A stretch of DNA of 27,157 nt from Chara braunii (taxonomy: Eukaryota > Streptophyta > Charophyceae > Charales > Characeae), in NCBI GenBank assembly GCA_003427395.1, contig BFEA01000170.1:2117124-2144280 (forward strand), read 5' to 3'. A program made the translations under genes and the position numbers. Below the pieces are notes generated by a model that was not told where the DNA came from, did no database searches, and worked only from the letters and a program-made list of their open reading frames with translations. This document shows, in pieces, positions 9,922 through 19,143 of this stretch. Each line of letters opens with the position of its first letter. Within the stretch, counting starts at the first letter, position 1.

Positions 9922-11400
9922 GGAAAGTGTGTTTTTTCGATTTAAGTGTGTTGCAAGTTTAATAGTGGTGTTAGATTTAGAGCCTACGGGTCAGTTTTCT
10001 AGTTCCGATAGTAAGGAGTTGCGCGGGAAGCCGAGGCTATGGAAGAGGAAGAAAGCAAAAAAAGTTGTGCGTTCTCGTTCCTTAATGGATTTCGGCAGAG
10101 TAAAAACCGAATCCAATGTTTTGGCGGGGTTGTGATATGAGGAAAATTCAGGAAATGCACTTAGCTGTGAAGATTTGGTTTCGGATCACAGCAATAGATT
10201 TCGTAGTATAGTGTCAGTTTTGGAATATGGCACATTGCCTACTTGTTGTTTACTGTTGAGTCACAGGTTGTAGAAATGTTATTACGACAATCTGCAAATT
10301 TGACTGTAGCTTGAAGAAGGAACTGTTGTTCCGTTGTGATCTGACCATTATTGTACATGGTTGTTGCACCTTTTCTGAATGCACTGCTGTCATTTAGTTA
10401 CTGTGAGCCTGGCTCCTTTCTGGTAGACTTTGCTGCTTTGCAGTTTTCTGTTGTGCCTTTTTCACAACTTTTTCTTGCCATGCGCTGCTATACTTTTACT
10501 ATGTGGGATTGCGGGCTCAAACTGCACCTTGTTGTTAGGACTAACCTATGGAGAGGGGCTTTATCTGGGGTCCCAAGTGAAGGCGAAGTGTTGTTGTCAC
10601 TAATACCGAGGTTTGATCGGGGAAACATGGCGGTCCCATAAACTTAGGACGTGGGGTAGGCAAGTGTCGATTGTCATAATTACTAAGTGTTGTCGAGCTT
10701 TGTCGCGACATTTTGCTGCCATGTACTCAGTGCACTTCCGGCCGCATTTGAATAAAAACACGAGGGAGGGGTGTTGTGGTTCTTGGGGAAGTGGTCGGAC
10801 TCTATAGCGGGGGAAACCATTGCGATTTGGATGATCGTCAGGTGACCGTAACTCTGCGCTTTGATTGAAGTTTGATCATCTCCACTGCGCAGTTGGCCGC
10901 CATTGCGGGGCCCTCGGACGATGGAAGGCATCAAGGCCCTCTCTTGTGAGTTGAATTTGTCCCTCTCCTGTATCTCGAGAGTATGAAACCCCTCCTTTTG
11001 CCCTTCTTAACCTAAGTCTAATCCTGGTACGAGAGGAAGGCGGCAGGCGGGATTGCAATCCGTAGCACTGCAACAAGACTCTGTGGGGAGTCAGCCCGCC
11101 GATTGCGGGAGCTCTGTCGGAACTCAGGAGGAGTTATGGAGGCAGGGAACTGGGAGGTAAAGGTTTCGTTTTTCTTCTATAAACCCGGTTATAACCCCTA
11201 TCTGTATTTCTTGCTATGTTGGACTGAATATTCTACATGCATCCCTACTTGATTTTTATGTTGACTTTCAGTACAAATCAGACTTAAGTAAAAAAATGAT
11301 TGAGCAAGTTCAGTTTCAGCTTTGTTGTTTGACTGAAAGAAGATTGCTAAAAGGGGTTGCATCTAGGGGAAAGATGGGAGGAAGGTGGTATTGTCTGAGT
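9922..11400. other. Gene-free stretch
   Basis: No gene can be supported. The stretch is T/G-rich on the plus strand and its open frames are short and without family resemblance. Small inverted repeats occur near 11080-11115 (GACTC/GAGTC and CCCGC/GCGGG). Confidence 0.5.
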
Positions 11401-11430
11401 TTGACTAGGTCAACCAAAGGTTGGGAGAGT

Positions 11431-11565
11431 CTCCATGAGATTGGAGGGTCCGGTGCTATGTTTATTTTCGATTGTGTAAAGGACCAAACAGGTTCCCATA
11501 AGATTGGGCTGCATGTGTTTGACTTTCAGGGGCCAAGCATCTTTCCATAAGATTGGATGGTTTGG
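11431..11565 (+). repeat. Hairpin cluster 1, conserved loop T(A/G)AGAT
   Basis: Three small hairpins occur in 135 bases. At 11431-11446, CTCCA/TGGAG encloses TGAGAT. At 11485-11521, outer stem CAAACA/TGTTTG and inner stem CCCA/TGGG enclose TAAGAT. At 11533-11565, outer stem CCAAGC/GGTTTGG (one G-T pair, one extra base) and inner stem TCCA/TGGA enclose TAAGAT. The stems differ but remain paired, while the loop is constant. Confidence 0.8.
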
Positions 11566-11599
11566 TTGTCTTGCTTCTTTGGGTTTTCTTATGTTTTAT

Positions 11600-12240
11600 T
11601 AGTTTTTGAAAGAGAGTTAAGCATGGGCGTGGTGCGGTTGGGAGTGTCGCGCCCCTGCCTGTACGGCTCGGACGGTGCGCTACGGAGGCGTTGGGTGATG
11701 TAGCAGGCGGTGGTGCGAGGCGCAGCGGGGAGGGGAAGTAGGATCGAGCGGCGCGAGGGAAGAGGTCGAGCGGCGCGAGGGAAGAGGGTGGGGTTGATGG
11801 CGATGGCGCGTTGGGGCAGAGTTTTCGCAAAGTGGAGGGAACATGTTGGGTGTGGTGACGAGAGAAATGGTACGGTGAGTTGGATCAGCGCGATGGTGGA
11901 AAGGGGGGTGGGGGGTGGGCTGCGGTGAGGTGTGTGTCTCCCCCGTGATAGGGCTCCGTGGGCGCAGTTGGAAGGAAAGAGTACCGCACGGATGGCGAGG
12001 GTGGTGGTGCTTTGGACGATGACATCCCTCCATCTCTCCAGACTAACCTGCGAGGGGCGGCTGGCAGGTTCAAGGTTTGGGCTCGCAACGTGGTTTGCCA
12101 CGGTTCGTTTATCGTCATCGAGTGCCCTTTGAGGATAGTCGAGTGAGTGTCGACTACAAGGTGGCCAGTCTTTGCTCGCAAAGTCGATGAAGGAGGAGGT
12201 GAGGTTTGGAGGGGGGAGGGGTGGATAATGAAGTGGGGGG
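11600..12240. other. G-rich plus-strand block, no gene supported
   Basis: The plus strand is rich in G and GA. It includes a short tandem copy of GAGCGGCGCGAGGGAAGAG (about 11746-11787). Long minus-strand open frames here are Pro/Ser/Arg-rich and arise from this composition. They have no recognisable domain and overlap one another in several frames. Confidence 0.5.
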
Positions 12241-12849
12241 ACTTGGGGTACTCTTCTCCAGTTAGGCCTTTGTTTTTCTAAGATGTTTTTCCTAGTTTTT
12301 CTTTCAATTTGGACTCGAGTCTGGTACTTAATTCTGATTCTCATAATTTGATGTCCATCTACTAAATCGCATTCTCCTGGATATATCACCTAAATGATGT
12401 TCCCATTTGATTTGTTAAAAGCAAACCTTATCTTCGCGGTTTTTTCTTAAAGTCTCAGAACCTGATACAATTGTTAATTTGGTTGACAAGTTCTTGATCC
12501 GCTGCCTAAGTGAGATTTTCCTCTTTTGGATTTTCAAATCTTATCAAATCTCATCTTTAATCCCATCTTTGAAATTCGTTAGATGATGACCTCAACTGCG
12601 ATCAGGATTATTCTTGATCATAGACATTCGTGAGTCCAATATGGGACGTCTTCGTTGGATTTCTTGAATTTTCGATCTTAAATGTTCCCTTCCAATAAGG
12701 CTGTTGCAGACAGATTTCCTAATTGTGGTTATAATTCCTATTTTTCAAGAGTAGTTTTCGCAGTTCTCCTCTATGTGAATAAATCCGTATCTGCAAATTT
12801 GATTTCTTAGTCGTGATTGCGTTCGTTGTGGTCTTGCAAATTAAAAGGG
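12241..12849. other. Gene-free AT-rich stretch
   Basis: I see no gene, RNA or repeat here. The sequence is T-rich on the plus strand with frequent stops in all frames. Confidence 0.6.
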
Positions 12850-13730
12850 GGGAGGTCGAATTAGGGGTAGGTGGGAAGTGGGGGGGTTCACTTAGAAGAG
12901 GGACCGACGGTTTAGAGAGGTAAGTCTAACCAGAAGGGTGGGGTGGGACGACATTGGCCGGTGCTGGAGCATTCGCTCTGTGACCAAGGGGAGCTTGAGG
13001 CCATTGAAGTTATGTCGAGGGTGGAAGGCATAACCATCTCGCCCGACGTAGTTGTTGCTGGGGCGGTGACCCTATAACCTTTTGAGGGGCCATGCAGTTA
13101 AGAGAGGTGTCCAGGGGGGAAGGCACTCTCTGTTCTTCAGAATCAGTTAAATCGGTACTAGGGGTTGTTTGTGTTGCCTTGTAACCCTAATACAGGGGTA
13201 TAAGATCTGATGAGTTCTGGTACGAGGACTGAAAGCTGGATCGGCGTGTCCTTCATCGGCGGTGAAGGTAAGAGTCGAATTGTTAGTGGTTTCCTCCTCT
13301 TATTTTTTCGAATGGAGAGTGAAATCGGAAGCATGGTTTGGAAAAAATTTTGGGTGGGCTCATAGAGGAGGGAAAGGGTGGATAAGGGTGGTAAGTCTAT
13401 TAGAAGGACGGGGTGGGGCGACAGTGGCCGGTGCTGGAGCAGTGGCTCTGTGACCATGGGAGGAGCTTGAGGTCATTGGAGTTTGTCGAGGGAAGGCATA
13501 ACCACCTCTTTCAACGTAGCTAAATCTGGGGCAGTGACCCTGTAACCCGGTAGGGGGTTTGGCAGCTAAGGAAGTGTCGAGGGAGGAAGACGCTTCCTGT
13601 CCGCCAGAAAACAGTCAGTTCGGTGTTGGGGCAGCTTGTGTTGCCTTGTAACCCTAGCAAGAGGGGTGTGAGAACTGACGACTTCTGGTACGAGGAATGA
13701 AAGCTTGAGTGACGGTTTCTCGCCTGTAGT
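12850..13730 (+). repeat. ~470-bp tandem duplication
   Basis: Two diverged units follow each other. Paired landmarks are GGTAAGTCTA at 12919 and 13390, GGCCGGTGCTGGAGCA, GAAGGCATAACCA, GTGTTGCCTTGTAACCCTA and TTCTGGTACGAGGA near the end of each unit (about 13213 and 13685). The period is about 471. Both units are non-coding. The sequence does not match an rRNA despite the GGTACGAG string. Confidence 0.85.
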
Positions 13731-14159
13731 GTGGGTTTGGTTTGGATTGATGGTGGTTCAACTCTGATTTTCGTTTCTCTAATTTCTTTTTTAATTTCCG
13801 GAAAAAAGAATAAGGAGAGTGGAAGAAGATGGTGGGTTATCACGCGTCCTACCAGTGAGGGGGTTAGCTGGTAGGATGGGAGTATGGTATAGCAGCAGCA
13901 GAGATGGTGGCTCCGTTGCAGTCAGTCTTGCCGGAGGGAGGTAAAGTGGATTGATGGGGGATTCTTCAAAGTCGTTTCTGAATCATGATGTTGTCATATA
14001 CAGGTCTGAAGTAGCCCCAATTCTTTGAGCCAATACCGGGTAATGGCCCCGGTATCTTAATTTTCAAAATTTTATTCTTAGGCCAATTGAATTTTTCTAG
14101 TAGGTTCCTAGCCTCATTTTCATGAAATTTCCTGATGAGTTTTCTGAATGTACTCGTTA
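13731..14159. other. Gene-free stretch with a perfect hairpin
   Basis: No coding sequence is recognised. ATACCGGG (14033-14040) and CCCGGTAT (14048-14055) form a perfect 8-bp stem around a 7-base loop. Confidence 0.55.
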
Positions 14160-14160
14160 T

Positions 14161-14242
14161 GGGACGCTGGGCCCGGTTCCCAGTTTGTGCCAATTTGTGA
14201 GGATATGGTTGTATCTATGGGATGCTGGACCCGGTTTCCAAC
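14161..14242 (+). repeat. Hairpin pair with constant CCCGGT loop
   Basis: GGGACGCTGGG... (14161) and GGGATGCTGGA... (14219) are two copies of one short unit. The first forms CTGGG/CCCAG and the second TGGA/TCCA, around a shared CCCGGTT loop. A stem base has changed on both sides so that pairing is kept. Confidence 0.6.
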
Positions 14243-14365
14243 AGGTGTTGCTCCCCACCAATAGATGGAGCTTTGTTTTTTGGGAAAAAAAAAAAAAAAT
14301 GTTTAATAAGATTGGATAACCTTGACTCTCTCTTGTTTTATTCTGAGGGGAAATTCAGGCAAAGG

Positions 14366-14791
14366 ACTAGACAGGTTCCCATAAGATTAGGTGGTCTGGT
14401 CTAGAGCCAAACACATGCTGAAACCAAAAGGGATAAACTTGTTTATATTTCTATACTACTTTAATTATGAACAGGCTAGTCAGACATTTTTCCATAAGAT
14501 TGGATGGTCTGACTATAACCTATCATTAACTGAAGAGAATATAAATTAAGAATAAACTTGAGGCAAAAAGGGACAGGCTGAACCTTGATCTAAGATGATC
14601 GGTTCAGTCATATATTACCTTAAAAGACTAAGTGCAGATAATTATATATAACTTGGATACTTGAACAGTTCAGGGCAACTACGTTGGATAGCCTAGTCAT
14701 ATGCCTAAAGAAGAAAAGAGTTGTAATACCCTGCGTTTGTGTATACTCTATGGCTGATCTAGACAAGTTCCCATAAGATTGGGTGGTCTAG
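14366..14791 (+). repeat. Hairpin cluster 2, constant TAAGAT loop
   Basis: Four hairpins share the loop TAAGAT. 14366-14400: outer ACTAGAC/GTCTGGT, inner CCCA/TAGG. 14477-14515: outer TAGTCAGAC/GTCTGACTA (9 perfect pairs), inner TCCA/TGGA. 14576-14609: outer GGCTGAACC/GGTTCAGTC (one wobble), inner GATC/GATC. 14759-14791: outer CTAGAC/GTCTAG, inner CCCA/TGGG. Starts are 111, 99 and 183 bases apart, so one member may be eroded near 14670. A partial relative (AATAAGATTGGATAAC) lies near 14303-14320. No protein is encoded. Confidence 0.85.
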
Positions 14792-14904
14792 CTTTAAGCC
14801 TTATGTACGTTGGGTATAGGGGATAAATCATTGAAAGATTACGAACTATTGTTTGACCAAGTTGACTTTGGGTTGGTGAGAGTACTTACCATTATGGTTT
14901 GGCA

Positions 14905-15254
14905 TGTGTAGCATTGTGTTTGGGTTCGGTGACCGAACCCGAACGTTCGGGACATAACGCGAACGAGCGTCGAAACTCTCTGAACGTGAACATAAAAATA
15001 AAAAACGTAAAAACAAAAATTCTTCAAAATATCTAAAAAAATATATATGTTATGTAAAATAGTAATACAAACAACTTTTGCCTTGGAGGTATGCTCAAAT
15101 CCGTAACCAAATTCGAGTTAAAAATCAAAAGCAAGTTTTTTTTTTTTTTTTTTTTTAATATGTTCGGTCGAACATGTTCGGGTGGCGTTCGACCGAACAA
15201 CCGAACATGTTCGAACGTTCAGAAAAGTTCCGAACATTTTTTGTGTGCTACACA
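14905..15254. mobile_element. hAT-like MITE, ~350 bp
   Basis: The left end TGTGTAGCA (14905-14913) is matched by TGCTACACA at the right end (15246-15254). Inside both ends lies GTTCGG/CCGAAC. Flanks are GGTTTGGC on the left (one base before the terminus) and GGTTTTGGC on the right, an imperfect 8-bp target duplication as hAT elements make. The interior is non-coding and AT-rich, with a T tract (15136-15156) and a perfect 12-bp inverted pair GTTCGGTCGAAC/GTTCGACCGAAC (15162-15173, 15187-15198). Other GTTCG/CGAAC motifs near both ends could be transposase binding sites. hAT membership is an inference. Confidence 0.6.
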
Positions 15255-15436
15255 GGTTTTGGCTTTGCATGTGACTGTGCGAGATCACTACTTAGTCTGA
15301 GTTTCAATTTACAGGTAGTTGCTTTAGATGCTCGCCACGTGCTAGAGTCATAGGAGATCGTTCAATTCCTGCATTTTCTGAGCTAAGTTTATTTAACTTA
15401 GGTCAATTTCTGCATTTTCTGGGATCATTTGTTACA

Positions 15437-16030
15437 CTTGGTCTTGTATAAATTTTGGTAAGCTACTTTCTCTATGGGAAGCGCTACCGAAATTTCTACA
15501 AAACCAAGGAGTTAGTCAAGTTTTGACTTTTCAAAGTACAGTTTGTCTAAATTTTATTTATGGCTTAGTAAAAATTTGAAAAGTTTCATTTTCTAAAGGG
15601 AGTGCTGCTCAATTTTTTGTTAATTCAGAGAGTTGGACAAAATTGAACTTTGAGAATTCAAAGTTATTTCTAAATTTTTGAACTTAGCTTTGTACAAATT
15701 TTGGAAGGCTACTTTCTCTACGGGAAGCGCTGCCGAATTTTTTACAAATCTAAGGAGTTAGTTAAATTTTGTCCTAGTTGAACTCAAGTTTGCTTTTGAG
15801 TTCGTATCTGACTTAGTATGAATCTGGGAAGTCTCCCTTCCTAAAGGGAGTGTTGCCCATTTTTTTATGAATTCAGGCAGTTAGACAAAATTTGACTTCC
15901 CAAAGTTTAAGATTATTTTTGTTTTTATATTTGAGCTAGTGTAAAGTCTGAAAAGACACTTTTCCTATGGGAAGCGATGCCAAAATTTTCTTGGTTTAAA
16001 AGAGATAGATTATACTTTGACAGCCTATGA
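15437..16030 (+). repeat. Tandem repeat with alternating A/B monomers (~123 bp)
   Basis: Monomers begin near 15437 (A), 15564 (B), 15683 (A), 15812 (B) and 15935 (A, partial). A monomers carry CTNYGGGAAGCGCTNCCGAA; B monomers carry CTAAAGGGAGTGYTGCYC. The GGGA landmarks lie at about 15475, 15597, 15721, 15844 and 15968, spaced 122-124 bases. A-to-A similarity is visibly greater than A-to-B, so the higher-order period is about 246. All units are AT-rich and non-coding. Confidence 0.85.
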
Positions 16031-16860
16031 CAGGTGGCAATTCTGATGATTCACTCTGCATAGAGGAGATTTTGTCATGATTCACTTTTCTTTGGGCACT
16101 TGCTTAGAGGTAGATTTAGACTTAATTAATTAGAACGATTTTGAGTGAGATCGTGGTATGGAGATTACTCTTCATGGACTTATAGATTTAGCTTGGGGTT
16201 GGCCTGTCTTGTGTTACAGGTCCTCTTGATCGTTTTGATTCAAGATTTGAGCTAGTTTCAGCTTGATCCTATGAGAATCATCTTCTGTTCTCACTGATAA
16301 CAGGTCGGTTGTCGATTCGTCGGTCTACGACCCAACTCCAATTCATTCTCATTACTCAACCTAAAAGGTTTTAGCCCTGATGGTTTCTATTGTTTTATTA
16401 AGGTTTTCACCTGAACTTTTATTGAATGGTCATTTAACGAAGGCGCTGAGTATTTATTTTTTGAAGGTTAAACAAAGGTTGGGGCTTGCATAGCTGAAGC
16501 GAGGGGTATGAGTATAGAGAATAGTTGAAGTTGACCACGTTTAGTGTGTGGACTTTTGATTGATTATTTGATGTGATTGCAGGTATGTTTTGTTGTCGAA
16601 CTTTGAAATTGACTATCTGCGATCACATACATATATATTATTGAGAGGAGTCTCACTTTGATTGTGAAAAGTGATCGTCACATATTTACTGCCCAATATA
16701 TACATATACGTATATACCTATGATTGAGTGTTTGACATGGCCTAAAGAGTCCACGCTCAAGGGTCTAATTGGGACTGAGGTTGAGAGAGGAAAGGAGACT
16801 CCCTTCTTTTTACCGTTTTGCTTCTTCAAATTTATTAGTCCGACATTAGTCATGGGCCTG
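16031..16860. other. Gene-free stretch
   Basis: No coding sequence, RNA gene or repeat is supported. Open frames on both strands at 16686-16992 overlap one another and have no family resemblance. Confidence 0.5.
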
Positions 16861-16869
16861 GATTCGAGG

Positions 16870-17740
16870 TCCTTGTCTAGGACATCCCAGGTCCTAGGCT
16901 CCGCGTGGAAGGGATCGCCCACCGCGCAAAGCTTATTTGCACTGCCCACCGGGATACTCATCCGAAGGGTCGAAGGTCTTGCGGGGGCCTAACGGTTATT
17001 CCTTCAGCCATGCAATATAGTGAAGGGGTCGACCCTCACGATACTTCGAGATTGACACTTGAGTGTCATAAGCGGTACTCGGATCCACGCGGGACCGCCT
17101 GATTATGGGCACTACATAGTACGCCATCATCACGACTGCTTGCGTATTCATGCATTGCTAGTCGATACGGAAGGATTTTGCGTCCACGTGGTTTTATACT
17201 AAGTTTTGCGCGCGTCGTCTATCCGATTTTCCTTGTCGGAAAGTTGTGGGAGGACTACAAAAGAGACTAGGAGTATTGTTGTGTTGTTTGTTTTGTGTCA
17301 TTCCGTGTGTGTGAGTGTTGTGGTGTAACGCGTGGTATGTGGGATGCGCCCTAGTCGACCGACGACGAGTCACGCTTGGGACTTCAACCCCCCAGTGCGT
17401 CGGTTCGTGTGAAGGTCCGATAGAGGCGTAAGACCACGCTTACCCCCTATGCTACAACGAACGAGAAACGTTATCGGTTGGTCCACCTCTGCGATTGCAA
17501 CTGATTAGCTTTCGTATTGTGGACTGGTAGCTCGGCGAGGATACACCCACCGAAGGGAGGTGACAACTCCCGTAATGTGGAGGTAAATCGTGCCTCGCGT
17601 TGGCCCTATCCTCTCGTAGGTGCTCACGAGAGGTATGGTTGGCACACTCATCCGGAGCGGCTTGCAGAAGCTCCATGTGTATCGCAACGAGGATCAGACC
17701 AACTCCTGCGTGACACGGTCGGGACAGTCCCACTCTGTGC
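16870..17740. other. Palindrome-dense non-coding zone
   Basis: Several perfect short inverted repeats crowd this stretch: CTAGGAC/GTCCTAG (16877-16897), GGGTCGACCC (17026-17035), GACACT/AGTGTC (17054-17067), CCTCTCGT/ACGAGAGG (17610-17633) and GGGAC/GTCCC (17721-17731). It abuts the right LTR. In the minus orientation it would lie just downstream of the 5' LTR, where a structured leader RNA is expected. No primer site starting TGG is found at the LTR edge, so that role is uncertain. Confidence 0.45.
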
Positions 17741-17741
17741 A

Positions 17742-19052
17742 TGACCGATGCACTCGACAGCGCGACTTCCTGATAAGAGTGTGAGTGGGTCTGGACGTGC
17801 AAAAAAAGGTGTGCCAAGGATTTTAGGAAAGTGGGAGGTGGAGTCCCAGGTCGAAACTAAGATCTCATGTGGCAAGCTCCGGGATACGAATGCAGGAGGG
17901 TAGGCGTAGACTAGAGTCCTGTTTTGCTTCGGGGAACAGAGATACCGCCTCCGTTGGTTCCGTCGTCCGGGTCGGGGTCGTATCTGGTGCACTGTCGGGA
18001 CGATATGGCTATCCCGCTGATTCGTCACCTGCCGACGTCGAACGTCGCAAATCTCTAAATCTAACGCGGCTGGCCTCAATCAAAGACTGTGCGCCCGTCG
18101 TTCTTCCTTCGAGCGAGTTTGCCGGATGAAGCTGGAGGCTCGGTACTCGTGGTCCCGCAAACACTCTGAGCACGGGGGTTGGGGCCAGTAAGGAGCGATT
18201 GTGAGTCAGGGGACGATGGTTAGGGAGTGATGGGGTAGGATGTGGTGATAGGGAAGGAATTTGGTCCCTAAGATAATGATCCCGGGCTCCGTGAGGACGT
18301 GACACGTCTGTGGGCTAGAGTAGCTGGGGAGTTGTTGTTTGCATCCCAAAGCCTCGTTGAGGTCCCACTCGCAAATACGTTCGTTCCCCGTCAAGTTGGG
18401 AAATTCTGGAGGTTTCGCCCAGAGTCGTGCGGACAAACAAAAGTGCTTCCAATATTCTCGGAATTCCCGATCCCTCAAACATTCATGGTCAGTAACACGA
18501 AAGGGAACGATGAAATTCATGCTGCAATTCGGGGTGGAAAGCACGCCATTCAAGAAATCAGTCGGTTCAGGTTTCGCAGACGCGCGTGTAGGCAACGATC
18601 GTCTTCGGTTGAGCCTACACGTGCGTGAGAGGGACCTGTCCTTCGATTAGATAAGTGAAAGCCAACGGTTCGCGAGATGGATCATCCTATAGTGAGACGG
18701 TCATCTAATCGTTTAGCATGCTTATCTAATTCATACACAGATAGAATCATGCCTATCATCCATACATCTAGCTTACATACAATTAGAAGGAATCGAGGAT
18801 CATGCAACAAATCTTTGCCCAATCAGCCCAGAGATCACACAAGGCTCGATCGCAGGTAACCAATCAATCAGATTTGTCGATTCGAAAAGACAAACGGAGA
18901 GTGGGAAAAGACAATCCACATTTCAGTCTCCAAAGAAAGGAAGCAAGGAAAACGAAAAATCTGAGATGTCGATCAAACAAAAAGACAAGGGCGACTCCCA
19001 CCAAATAGAAAAATTGCTCAAAAGGATGGAAGAGAAACATCACCACAACATA

Positions 19053-19143
<91 letters not shown>

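Noticed and set aside
11589-12389. 266-codon minus-strand open frame
   Set aside because: Its Pro/Ser/Arg/Thr-rich protein comes from the G-rich plus strand; other frames are also open and there is no domain.
12850-13730. Ribosomal RNA-like GGTACGAG strings
   Set aside because: Only a few bases match the large-subunit rRNA; the surrounding sequence does not.
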